This document shows positions 19,010 through 27,993 of a DNA stretch of 64,000 nt, piece by piece. The translations under genes were made by a program, and so were the position numbers. Under the pieces are notes generated by a model that ran no database searches, had not been told where the DNA came from, and saw only the letters and a list, made by a program, of their open reading frames with translations. Origin of the DNA: Planctomycetota bacterium (GTDB lineage Bacteria; Planctomycetota; Brocadiia; Brocadiales; Brocadiaceae); assembly GCA_016873165.1 (NCBI GenBank), contig VGXV01000004.1, positions 62,001 through 126,000 of the forward strand, written 5' to 3'. How positions within the stretch are numbered: position 1 is the stretch's first letter; every line of letters begins with the position of its first letter.

Positions 19010-19576
19010 CTAAATTGATTCACTTTTCAATTTCTTCCACTCACTGATTGCTCCTCCGGCCAAAGCCACGGTGATTACCGCAATAAATAGCCACCGGAGC
19101 GCAGATTTAAAATTGGCAGATTTTTTTCCCTCGACTACCGCCTCCTTCTCTGCCACAACCTCTTTTGCCGCTTCTTCAACGGAAAGTCCCTTAATATAAC
19201 TTACCATCTCTGTAATTCTTGCTTCTGTAAAAATATTCCCCCATGGAGGGCAAAGATTCGACTTGCCAACCGAAGCGGCTCCACCGGTGATTGACTGCGT
19301 TAAATCCGCTTCTGACCTGGTTGCCATATATGCCGCATCTTTAAAATTCCTGGGTTTTGGATTCAAATCTATCGTATAAAACGTACCTCTTCCGTCACCT
19401 TCTTTTCCATGACATGGAGAGCAATAATATTCAAACGATGCCTTTGCCGAAATCATAAATTCAGAATCTCTGGGAGAGGTTACCAATTCTTTCGCAAAAC
19501 AAACACCTGCCGCTACATTCAAAACAAATAGCGGAACGAATAAAAACTTTCCTTTTGAAGACAAAAAATGACTCAT
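19010..19576 (-). CDS. Membrane-anchored monohaem cytochrome c
   Basis: 188 residues: signal peptide (1-28), one haem motif C52-S-P-C-H56 followed by G-K-E-G-D-G-R-G, and a C-terminal transmembrane anchor (about 158-178). A class I cytochrome c facing the anammoxosome lumen or periplasm is likely. Its ATG is 2 nt after the stop of the tetrahaem cytochrome, so the two are translated from one message. It probably carries electrons to or from NXR. Confidence 0.85.
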   Translation of the reverse strand: MSHFLSSKGKFLFVPLFVLNVAAGVCFAKELVTSPRDSEFMISAKASFEYYCSPCHGKEGDGRGTFYTIDLNPKPRNFKDAAYMATRSEADLTQSITGGAASVGKSNLCPPWGNIFTEARITEMVSYIKGLSVEEAAKEVVAEKEAVVEGKKSANFKSALRWLFIAVITVALAGGAISEWKKLKSESI

Positions 19577-19578
19577 TG

Positions 19579-21063
19579 TTAATTTCCCTCTTTTCCCTTG
19601 ACGTGATCAACCAAGAACCCAACCAACATCTTAATATCCTGATCAGAAAAACCATAATTCGGTTCTATCGCCCTAGGATTTACCGCCGTCGGATTTTTCA
19701 GATGATGAAACATATACGCCGGCTGTAACCGATCACCGACGGTTCCAAGGTTTGGTCCCACCACACCGCCACCCTTCACACCGTCAGCATGACAAGCGTT
19801 ACATCCCTTGCTATAAAACAAATTTTTACCTGCCTCGACTATTTCCGCAGTTGGTTTTTCATTCACAAAAACATCTGAAGGAAGTTGCTTATTTAACAGA
19901 TACTTTTCCATAAATCCTGTTGCTAAAGAAGCATCATCTTCCGACAGATTAAACTTCGGCATCTGCTGGCTCAGCGGACGAATAATATCCGGAGCCTTTA
20001 AAAATTCCTTTTCCCAGTCCATCTTCATCTTAGTGCCAGCTTCAGTTAGGTTTGGCGCATACGTTCCGCCCTTTTTCCGGATAGTATGGCAAGTTAAGCA
20101 TCTGATATCATACAAAACCTTTTCAAATCCTTCCAATCCCTCTCTCTTGTTTTCAACAACAGGCATTAACTCGCTGAGGCCCTTGATATCGTGACAAACA
20201 AAACAACGCGCTTTCTCTATTATAGTCTTACCTTTAAAAATAAGCGCATTATCCCCCTTAATGCTATCATACTCTGCCTTTGTTAAAACTTTTACTTCCT
20301 CAACTGGTTTCTGGGCAGCACCTTCTTCCTCTCCATCTTCTTCCTCCGGCATAAACTGAGTATCACGCATGATGTACTCGGCTAATCCACGTATCTCCTC
20401 ATCAGAAAATCTGAACTGCGCCATCATCGTATCGGGAAAATGCTTCTTTGTATTAGTAAGCCAGCCATGCAGCCAGTCTCTATTAATCTTGGTAACTATT
20501 TTCCCAAGATCAGGTCCTACACCAACATTTCCGCCAAGTCCTTTGATAGGATGACATATGGTACAACGAGCGCGACTCCAAACACCTTTACCCATCTGAA
20601 ATACCTGGTCCATGTTGTCATATTCTTCATCCGTCATATCGTCTTCACGTTTTAACAGATAATTATCCCACTTGACTTTTGTCCCTTCTTCCGCAATGCT
20701 GCCTAAATATGCTATAACAGCTTTAATTTCATCAAATTCTAACCCCAGATCAGGCATTTTGGCATTTGGAACAACCGATTTAGGATCGGCTATCCATCTG
20801 GAAATCCACTCTACATTCGCTTTATGTATGACATTCGTGAGTATAGGCCCGTTTTTCACCCTTCTATAGGGATCTTCCAGTTCAAACGGAAGAACAGACC
20901 AATCTTCAGGTATCTGGTATTTTTTATCAATCTCCAGATACATTGAATCTATAGTTCTTTCTTGCGCTGCAACTCCTCTGTAATTGGCAATAGATACAAA
21001 ACATACCATTGCTGCCAATAATATTAATTTAGTATGTAGCCTCGATAGTAACTTTAACTGCAT
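19579..21063 (-). CDS. Tetrahaem c-type cytochrome with one degenerate cytochrome domain
   Basis: 494 residues with a signal peptide (1-33). Four CxxCH motifs: C167-T-I-C-H, C287-F-V-C-H, C322-L-T-C-H and C421-N-A-C-H. Residues about 50-125 look like a class I cytochrome c core (W-I-x2-W-I-A-D-P-K then M-P-D-L-G and a Y-L-G-S helix) but have no CxxCH, so a fifth domain seems to have lost its haem. An acidic linker lies near 238-250. SD AAGGAG. The gene is in the middle of a tight cytochrome operon. Confidence 0.88.
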   Translation of the reverse strand: MQLKLLSRLHTKLILLAAMVCFVSIANYRGVAAQERTIDSMYLEIDKKYQIPEDWSVLPFELEDPYRRVKNGPILTNVIHKANVEWISRWIADPKSVVPNAKMPDLGLEFDEIKAVIAYLGSIAEEGTKVKWDNYLLKREDDMTDEEYDNMDQVFQMGKGVWSRARCTICHPIKGLGGNVGVGPDLGKIVTKINRDWLHGWLTNTKKHFPDTMMAQFRFSDEEIRGLAEYIMRDTQFMPEEEDGEEEGAAQKPVEEVKVLTKAEYDSIKGDNALIFKGKTIIEKARCFVCHDIKGLSELMPVVENKREGLEGFEKVLYDIRCLTCHTIRKKGGTYAPNLTEAGTKMKMDWEKEFLKAPDIIRPLSQQMPKFNLSEDDASLATGFMEKYLLNKQLPSDVFVNEKPTAEIVEAGKNLFYSKGCNACHADGVKGGGVVGPNLGTVGDRLQPAYMFHHLKNPTAVNPRAIEPNYGFSDQDIKMLVGFLVDHVKGKEGN

Positions 21064-21078
21064 AAAAGCTCCTTGATA

Positions 21079-22686
21079 TTATTCTTGATCTTCTTCTAAC
21101 TTAGGAGGAAACCTTCTCAACCGAGCAAGGAACCAGAGCTCTACACTCGCCCCCATAACCACCGCAATTAATACATAGACAAATACTGTTTTAGGCATTG
21201 GCTTCTCGAGCAATATATAATACCACGCCGATATGGATTTCTGGCCACCCGCATCACTATTCGAACCATCCCATGCAGCAAAAGCGATTGGTATTAACTT
21301 GCCAATTTCAAACTGTATATCTTTTTTTTCATCTTCCGTTTTTAAAGCCCGTTTAAACACCACCTTCCAGCGTCCATTGACATATACTCCTCCACCCGTA
21401 ACATCCTGCCCTTCCGGCGGCTGTACTGAAATTTTCTTAAACCCCTTGGCATTTAATTCCATAATACTGCCCGGTTCACTTCCCGGCGCTTCCGCCACAG
21501 AACCAAAACCCTCGTTCCAATATGCTTTCCATTGCCACAGATTTACGATACCGCCGGAATCTCCCATCCCGAAATAAGGCTTTTTTAAGGAGTCCGGGAT
21601 CTTTGCAGGAAATTGCAACGAAACAGCGTCTCTGAAGATATCCTCTTGCCTATTTGTCCTATCGTCCCATTCGACAAGGAAAGCAATTTCATCATCATTA
21701 TACAATCCCCTGATCATAACCGAATCAACGGAAGGCTCCCATAATCGCGGATGCGCAATTATCTGCCCCGCCAATGGAATTTCCATGGGGGTTACCTGTC
21801 CCCATGCTTCGTCTGCCGGATTACCAGGCATTTCTCCACTTTCCAAAAGCTTTACCTTTACAACAACATCGGAAGCCATTTTTTTTGAAATACTCTCAAC
21901 ATAATGGGCTAAACTCCACCGTTCTTCATCGGTCAGCTTATCTTTATAAGAACCCATCGGGGTCTCATTAAAACCTGTAGAGATCGTCCGATAAATATCC
22001 CCTGCTGTATTTCCCCCTTTAAAATTCCACGATTGCGTTAAATCTCTGGCGCGATATGGCATATTCCACTGTGTCTGCATAGCAACGGTAAGAGGACCGT
22101 TCCCTCTTCCATCTTCTCCATGACAGTTATAACATTTCATTTCTTTAAATAACTCACGCCCTTTTTCGATACTCTCCTGGGTAGCAACAACATTTCCAAC
22201 ACTTAAAACCTCCGGTGAAGTATCCTTCTTGAATTGCTCATTAAACGTCTTCAGGTAATAAACCACCTGCCATCTTTCCGTTTCACTTATGGTATTCCAG
22301 AACGGCATAGCTGTACCCTCTATGCCGCTTGTAATTATGCGAAAAAGATCCTCATCCGTCGGGACTGAACCAAAAGGAGTAGACCTTACTTTAAACTCAT
22401 TGCGGGTGAAGTTTCGAGGCTTCGGAAACATCGTTTTAGCGGCAGGCCCATTCCCGCCGCCGGTGATGCCGTGACAATACCAGCACCTCTTTTCATAAAC
22501 CTTTTTCCCGTCTGCAACCGCATTTTGGTTTTCCGGCAATTTCTGAGGCACCTCATGTTTGTAAGTTCTGAACATGTGAGAAGCTTGAGCATTTACCGCT
22601 TCTATCTTGTAAAACGCTACAACACTGAAAACTATCAAGCCAAAATTAACTACTTTGTTTTTAAACAGTTTTATCATTGTATTCAC
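21079..22686 (-). CDS. Dihaem cytochrome c fused to an NxrC-like haem-b domain
   Basis: 535 residues: signal peptide (1-34), haem c motifs C68-W-Y-C-H72 and C185-Y-N-C-H189, each in its own class I domain. A C-terminal domain (about 285-495) has the EB_dh/NxrC pattern (V-E-W-D-D-R-T, L-W-Q-W-K-A-Y-W, W-D-G-S). One C-terminal membrane helix lies at about 505-528. The layout could relay electrons from a b-type haem through two c-type haems. The start is GTG (22686); ATG three codons on is possible. A known haem-containing NXR-T subunit drives NXR tubule formation in Kuenenia. Whether this is that protein cannot be settled from sequence alone. Confidence 0.85.
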   Translation of the reverse strand: MNTMIKLFKNKVVNFGLIVFSVVAFYKIEAVNAQASHMFRTYKHEVPQKLPENQNAVADGKKVYEKRCWYCHGITGGGNGPAAKTMFPKPRNFTRNEFKVRSTPFGSVPTDEDLFRIITSGIEGTAMPFWNTISETERWQVVYYLKTFNEQFKKDTSPEVLSVGNVVATQESIEKGRELFKEMKCYNCHGEDGRGNGPLTVAMQTQWNMPYRARDLTQSWNFKGGNTAGDIYRTISTGFNETPMGSYKDKLTDEERWSLAHYVESISKKMASDVVVKVKLLESGEMPGNPADEAWGQVTPMEIPLAGQIIAHPRLWEPSVDSVMIRGLYNDDEIAFLVEWDDRTNRQEDIFRDAVSLQFPAKIPDSLKKPYFGMGDSGGIVNLWQWKAYWNEGFGSVAEAPGSEPGSIMELNAKGFKKISVQPPEGQDVTGGGVYVNGRWKVVFKRALKTEDEKKDIQFEIGKLIPIAFAAWDGSNSDAGGQKSISAWYYILLEKPMPKTVFVYVLIAVVMGASVELWFLARLRRFPPKLEEDQE

Positions 22687-22759
22687 TAGCTCTTCATTAA
22701 AATTAACATTATCTCAAAACTTTTTAACCCGACTAAGTAAACACCCAAAACAAAAAGCT

Positions 22760-23530
22760 TTATTCCGCTTTTTCTCTTTGCCGCGGCATCACGCCTGCGG
22801 TGTCATATTCCCCCATAATAATTTTCCACATTTGCTCGTCTTCCAAATCACCATCCCATGCGGGCATTGCGGAATCCCACGGAGTTGATTCAGAGGGAAG
22901 GCCTGGCCCCCCTTCCTTAATTCTCCAAAAGAGATAGTTATCAACTACTGTCGCAATTGTACCAGGGTCCTGAAAATTAATAGGTCTCAGCCGGAATGAA
23001 TTTGCAAACGGCCCGTTGCCATCTGCTTTTGATCCATGGCAAGGACGACAATATGTCTGAAAAAGCACCTTTCCTTCCTCGATACACTTCCTTTGAATAT
23101 CCGCATCTTTCTCTCTGAACGGGTTTTCCATTTTCTCATATTTTTGCGGCAACGTAGGATGCTGTATTCTCAATTCAACTGGCGAAGCGGCTCCTGGCAA
23201 TGAATAAGAATAAACAAACCATCCCACAACAAGCGGAAAGGCTATAAAAAATATTTTCTGTAAAAAGAACTTAAGAAACGTACCTTGGCCAGGCAACAAA
23301 AATCCCAAAAAATCAACAAATTTCTGATTACTCGTTGTGGCATATACCAGCCCTGCCAAAATTCCCATAATCATATACCACATCATCAGCGTGCTTGGAG
23401 TCGGCATAGGATGCCCCTTGCCCATAAGCACCTGAAAGACCACCGGAGATACATATTTTAAGAAGAAAAACAAAAATATGACTGCCGCAACAACCCAAAA
23501 CATTAAATATTGACTTCGCTTATTCCCCAT
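22760..23530 (-). CDS. Membrane-bound monohaem cytochrome c
   Basis: About 256 residues. Three hydrophobic helices (about 10-35, 48-68, 92-112) precede a single class I cytochrome c domain with C-R-P-C-H at about 161-165 and an M-P-A-W-D-G-D segment supplying the likely Met ligand. An in-frame TTG one codon upstream is possible, but ATG 23530 has AGGAG nine nt ahead. It is probably a membrane-embedded electron carrier next to the bd-like subunit. Confidence 0.83.
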   Translation of the reverse strand: MGNKRSQYLMFWVVAAVIFLFFFLKYVSPVVFQVLMGKGHPMPTPSTLMMWYMIMGILAGLVYATTSNQKFVDFLGFLLPGQGTFLKFFLQKIFFIAFPLVVGWFVYSYSLPGAASPVELRIQHPTLPQKYEKMENPFREKDADIQRKCIEEGKVLFQTYCRPCHGSKADGNGPFANSFRLRPINFQDPGTIATVVDNYLFWRIKEGGPGLPSESTPWDSAMPAWDGDLEDEQMWKIIMGEYDTAGVMPRQREKAE

Positions 23531-23580
23531 CAATAAATACTCCTAACAATAACCATCGCCCAAACCATCCTCATCAAGAT

Positions 23581-24531
23581 CTACTTTAAGCTCCTCAAAT
23601 ATGCAATTACCGCATAAAACTGACGCACACTTAATAATTCACTAATATTCCCAGGCATAATTGATACTTCCTGTTTTTTCATATCTTCAATCTCAGCCTT
23701 AGGAATAACTACTTCTTCCATGGAACCGCTCTCCTCTACTATCAGCGTAAGCTCTTGTTCCGTATCACTCTTTATTAATCCGTTGTACGGTATACCATCC
23801 ACCGTCACCACAAATACGGTCTCATAACCCTTTACTATAACCGTGCTTGGAGTCAAAATTGATTCAACAAAATATTCAGGAGTCTGAATTGCCCCAATAC
23901 CGGTAAGTTCCGGCCCAACTTTCTTACCCTTGCCGCTTACCATATGACATTTACCACAGGTCACATTAAGCGATTCATCAAAAAATACCTGCTCACCCTC
24001 TTCAGCAGTTACTTCCATAGGAGAAACCCAAGGTTTTACTTTTGTCTTAGAGGCTTCCGGTATCTTATCTTTGAATTTCATAATGGCATCAATATCCGGC
24101 TCTCCGCCTAAAGTCTGCAAATATGCAATAACAGCAAGTATTTTCTCACGCGATAACATAATAGGCGGATCAAAAACCTTTGGCATAATCTTATCATACC
24201 CGTCTACCACATACTTGTCTGGCTCCACGATAGACTCGATCATATAATCCAAACCGCTGGACATACCAAGCTTTTTTGCTCTTTCCTCAGCCCTTTCCGC
24301 CAAACCTTCCTGATCCGGCCCCCTTGTCGCACTACCACTGGAACCAATTTTATGACAGGTACTACACTGCCCATCTCCCCAGAAAATTTGCTCTCCAGCC
24401 TCAGGAGTAACACCACCCGCAGTCTCCCCTCCGCCAGTGCCGGACAGGCCTGTCACATAGACGGTGATGTACATATAAAACCCTATGACAGCAACTCCAA
24501 ATGCCACAATTTTTAACATCGTCTTATTCAT
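23581..24531 (-). CDS. Dihaem cytochrome c, N-terminally anchored
   Basis: 316 residues with an N-terminal helix (7-28) that may stay as an anchor. Two class I domains carry C56-S-T-C-H60 and C192-G-K-C-H196. The C-terminal domain contains the extended hairpin seen in copper-nitrite-reductase or PVC-type cytochromes (E-T-V-F-V-V-T-V-D-G, then a K-A-E-I-E-D-M). SD GAAGG. It lies between the bd-like gene and the monohaem cytochrome. Confidence 0.85.
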   Translation of the reverse strand: MNKTMLKIVAFGVAVIGFYMYITVYVTGLSGTGGGETAGGVTPEAGEQIFWGDGQCSTCHKIGSSGSATRGPDQEGLAERAEERAKKLGMSSGLDYMIESIVEPDKYVVDGYDKIMPKVFDPPIMLSREKILAVIAYLQTLGGEPDIDAIMKFKDKIPEASKTKVKPWVSPMEVTAEEGEQVFFDESLNVTCGKCHMVSGKGKKVGPELTGIGAIQTPEYFVESILTPSTVIVKGYETVFVVTVDGIPYNGLIKSDTEQELTLIVEESGSMEEVVIPKAEIEDMKKQEVSIMPGNISELLSVRQFYAVIAYLRSLK

Positions 24532-24662
24532 AAGCCTTCTTTTGCCTTCTTATTACCACCATGATCTTAGAAATTTATCAACACAGTCATTATTCATCAT
24601 AATGAGTCACCTACCAAGGCAATTAAGCATAAACAGATTATCCCCAAATCCATCCCACATCA

Positions 24663-26774
24663 TTATTCTGCCTCGGTTTTTACTTTTTTATCTCCAAGGT
24701 TAGCCAGCCAGAACACGAATGCCACCAAACCAAGGAACAACGCCACGATCAAACCGACAACCCTTCCCATAAATGAAAGTGTCGGAGTATATGCCCACTG
24801 TGATGTATCCTGCAACAAACCATATACGTGCCAATCCATACGCAGACCGGAACGGATGAATCCCATAAGACCCATTAAAATGACAATAACGATACAAAGC
24901 AGCAACAGCGCATACTGCGACCTCACAGGCATCTTGCCCCATGTAATCTCTCCAACCACCTTAGCCTTGCGGAACATGAAGATATCAATAACAGCATTCA
25001 TGATCAAACAACTCATCACAATTGACACCTGGGTTACCGATAAATATCTCAGTACCAAATTCGCTTTCTGCATGACCTGGAAACCGTAGTACCAGAAATA
25101 CAGCACAGCAATACATGTCGTAACCCCAAACAAAATAAACTGGCCCAACTTGCCTTTATTTTTAAAAGTCAGGAAGACAGCAAGGCAAACTACCAATGAT
25201 TGAATGTATAAAGCAAAAATCAACGGCGTTACGTACCCTTTAATCTGTGCGTCCAACTCGACAAAATTCAGCGAAATAGCATAGGAAACAAGCATCATCA
25301 AACAGAAACCCAAACCTGACAAAACACCGATTTTCCCAACTTTTCCCTGCTCTGAAAATGCCACCATTGTCCCCTTATTACTTCTTCTGTAAATCAGAAA
25401 GGAAAAGAACGTAGACAAAATAATAAGGTTCACCACAGCATTCTTAGCCGCCATAACACCAAAATATTTTGAGAATGGATGATACTGTTCGCCAATCATC
25501 GCCCTTTCTTCACCGCTTAACGGCAAGTTGTGAGGGGTAAGCCACACGGCAAAGCACATAAAAATAATCACATTAAGGTATTTGATATAGCCCGTGTACC
25601 GTTCAGACCCCTTAATCCTTCCCATGCCTAACCACAGGTAATAATTGGCTCCTATGAACAACATGCCGATCAAAATCGCCTGAATGATAAATGTCCAGGA
25701 AAACGCTCCTCCCATCATGATATTTCCCATAACCGGACTTGCGCTATAAATTTCCCTGCCCAGCCAATATCCGGCAAAAGGCAAAGGAATCAACGCTCCG
25801 ATGCCTATGAAATTTCCAACGTAACCCATCCAATCATAGTGAGCCTTTTCCTCTTTTGTTTTTGCGCCTAAAAATTTCACCGCTGCGTATGCGCCAACGA
25901 TAAATCCTCCAAAACACACATTAGCAATCAATCGATGAATATTAACCGGCATCCACAGTTCGTTATAAAATGCCTCACTCAAACTCAGCAACCTCCCGGT
26001 TTTCATACTAACGCCCGAAGGCCCCATCATGTATGTTGCCCATGAGTTTGTAAGGAACATTAGCCCGGTGCCAAAGAGATTCAGCAGAACACCCAAAGAG
26101 ATATGAAACCACTTTTTTGCCGAAGTACCTTTTAAAATATCCCAGGAATAATAATAGCCATACAGCGTAAATGCTTCGCCAAAAAACATAAGCGCATAGA
26201 CGTACATCGTAGGGGCAAATACATTAGTCATATGACCCATAAATTCAGGATATAACCCAAACAGGCTGAAGGCAAGCAACCCACCGAGCGACGCGGTTGT
26301 CGCAAATGCGGCAGACAGCAGTTTGGTAAATTCCTTTGCCATTTTATCATACTTTATATCGCCGCCCTTAAAACCAACAATCTCAACGATAACCGCAAAT
26401 ATTGGAACACCTAGCACAAATGCAGCAAACATCAGATGTAATTCAGACACGATCCACACAATAACGCGCGAATCCAATCCAAAAAACGCGCGATATTGAA
26501 CCGGCTCCAGCTCTCCCTCCTCCTCTTCTTCTGCTTTGGCCTCTCCTTCAGCTCCAGCCGCAGATGTTCCCTCTGCTGTCTGTTGCTGCTCTCCGGAAGC
26601 AGCGCCTTCCTCAAATGCAGGCAACTCAACACCGGCTTCTTCAGCATGCACGGCAGTCAGCAAGACTCCCTTTTGTAAGGAAAGAGAAAGTACCGCACTT
26701 AATGCAATAACCAACAACATTACAAAAATGCTTTTTTGTTTTATAAACTTTAAAAATAACTTATAATTATTCAT
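24663..26774 (-). CDS. CydA-like bd-oxidase subunit I with N-terminal extension
   Basis: 703 residues. A signal-like helix (1-44, ending A-V-H-A) and an acidic, Ala/Glu-rich linker (about 45-92) come first, then many membrane helices. His113 (S-E-L-H-L-M-F) and His280 (N-I-H-R-L-I-A-N) sit where CydA binds haem b595 and b558. The usual quinol-oxidising loop is not obvious, and no cydB is next to it. Among cytochrome c genes, it is more likely an electron-transfer membrane component that moves NXR electrons to or from the quinone pool than a true oxygen reductase. That is inference. Confidence 0.82.
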   Translation of the reverse strand: MNNYKLFLKFIKQKSIFVMLLVIALSAVLSLSLQKGVLLTAVHAEEAGVELPAFEEGAASGEQQQTAEGTSAAGAEGEAKAEEEEEGELEPVQYRAFFGLDSRVIVWIVSELHLMFAAFVLGVPIFAVIVEIVGFKGGDIKYDKMAKEFTKLLSAAFATTASLGGLLAFSLFGLYPEFMGHMTNVFAPTMYVYALMFFGEAFTLYGYYYSWDILKGTSAKKWFHISLGVLLNLFGTGLMFLTNSWATYMMGPSGVSMKTGRLLSLSEAFYNELWMPVNIHRLIANVCFGGFIVGAYAAVKFLGAKTKEEKAHYDWMGYVGNFIGIGALIPLPFAGYWLGREIYSASPVMGNIMMGGAFSWTFIIQAILIGMLFIGANYYLWLGMGRIKGSERYTGYIKYLNVIIFMCFAVWLTPHNLPLSGEERAMIGEQYHPFSKYFGVMAAKNAVVNLIILSTFFSFLIYRRSNKGTMVAFSEQGKVGKIGVLSGLGFCLMMLVSYAISLNFVELDAQIKGYVTPLIFALYIQSLVVCLAVFLTFKNKGKLGQFILFGVTTCIAVLYFWYYGFQVMQKANLVLRYLSVTQVSIVMSCLIMNAVIDIFMFRKAKVVGEITWGKMPVRSQYALLLLCIVIVILMGLMGFIRSGLRMDWHVYGLLQDTSQWAYTPTLSFMGRVVGLIVALFLGLVAFVFWLANLGDKKVKTEAE

Positions 26775-26828
26775 TATATGGCACGCCTTTTCACAAGTAA
26801 GTTACACAAACCATAAAAATCATCACAC

Positions 26829-27572
26829 TTATTTTTTCTGATACGCAAAATCTGCAACTACTTCTCCACCGGCAGCAACAGCGACTTCTGCTGTTTTCTT
26901 CCCCAGTTTCTCCTGCCACACTGATATCTCATATTTACCTACTGGAACATTATCGATTTTAAACTTACCATCCGCATCAGTCACCGCAAAATAAGGATTC
27001 CCCTTCACTACGAGGTAAGAATTCATCCACTTATGAACGTCGCAGGTTATTTTCACCATTTCCGGCATATCAAACTTCTTTACCATCTTACCGTTCCCGG
27101 AAACACCTTCATTAAAAGCAGGGTTTCTGATCGACCATGAATGGAGATTGTGCATGATGTTATCGCTATTTAATAAGTTCACTTCAGTGCCCGCACATAC
27201 CGCAACAACATGAGGTGCAAACACACATTCTTTCTGATCAAGCGTCACCGGGGTAGTATCCATTGCCTTTCCGGCCTCAATTTTATCCAATGACACCACC
27301 GCATACCTTATACCCGCATTTCCAGAATTAATCACCAACTCTTCAGATGCCTTTTGACCATGACCACATACCTGCTCATCTTTATCGATCTTCAACATCT
27401 TCGCGGCAGGCGCACCACCATCAAGCTTCACCGTACCTACGATTGACCCACCGTCTTTCACTTCAATCACGTTATACACCGGGGCCTTTCCCGCTGCCAT
27501 CACCGTTTGATCAATACATACCAAACTTAGCACGAGACCGCCCATTAAGCCAATAAAGTTCAAGCTTTTCAT
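26829..27572 (-). CDS. Exported cupredoxin-like protein with carboxypeptidase-regulatory-like domain
   Basis: About 247 residues, a paralogue in layout of the protein at 8332-9063. Signal peptide, beta-domain with His in I-M-H-N-L-H, then C-D-V-H-K-W-M (possible Cu ligands Cys-His-Met), and a C-terminal G-K-Y-E-I-S-V carboxypeptidase-regulatory-like fold. An ATG at 27584 is in frame, but ATG 27572 follows GGAGG with ideal spacing and is preferred. It is the first gene after a strong promoter and precedes the bd-like gene by 54 nt, so it probably heads the cytochrome operon. Confidence 0.75.
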   Translation of the reverse strand: MKSLNFIGLMGGLVLSLVCIDQTVMAAGKAPVYNVIEVKDGGSIVGTVKLDGGAPAAKMLKIDKDEQVCGHGQKASEELVINSGNAGIRYAVVSLDKIEAGKAMDTTPVTLDQKECVFAPHVVAVCAGTEVNLLNSDNIMHNLHSWSIRNPAFNEGVSGNGKMVKKFDMPEMVKITCDVHKWMNSYLVVKGNPYFAVTDADGKFKIDNVPVGKYEISVWQEKLGKKTAEVAVAAGGEVVADFAYQKK

Positions 27573-27670
27573 CACACCCTCCATACTTCCGTATCTGAAA
27601 TTATACGAACAAAAGTTATTTTTATTTAACGTACTCTATCAAAATACCGGCCAAGACAAAACAGTCGGCT

Positions 27671-27699
27671 ATAATACTTGCATGAAATTGAATTGTCAA
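27671..27699 (-). promoter_or_regulatory. Sigma70-type promoter of the cytochrome operon
   Basis: On the minus strand TTGACA (27694-27699), 17-bp spacer, TATTAT (27671-27676). The start site would be near 27664, giving a leader of about 90 nt. The rest of 27573-27993 is AT-rich with no ORF. Confidence 0.8.
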
Positions 27700-27993
27700 C
27701 CAGAAACTTACTGCCAGTGCATTAAAAAGATTTTTCCCCGCAAAAAAAATTTACGCCAGACATTAGCCCTTAACAATACTCATTCCTTTTTTAAAAAAAA
27801 TGTGAAATTTTTAAAATAATTTGCGTAACTAGTGAAATTTCAAATTCTTAATTTTCCTCTAACTGAAAAAAAATCCTTCCTAACAAAAAAATATAAATTT
27901 CATAACTGAAACAATACTTTCACTTTTGTTTCAGTTTTAGAATGCAAAATTTTCCGTATTGATGATGAAAAAAATTTTTTAACTTGCACCTTA

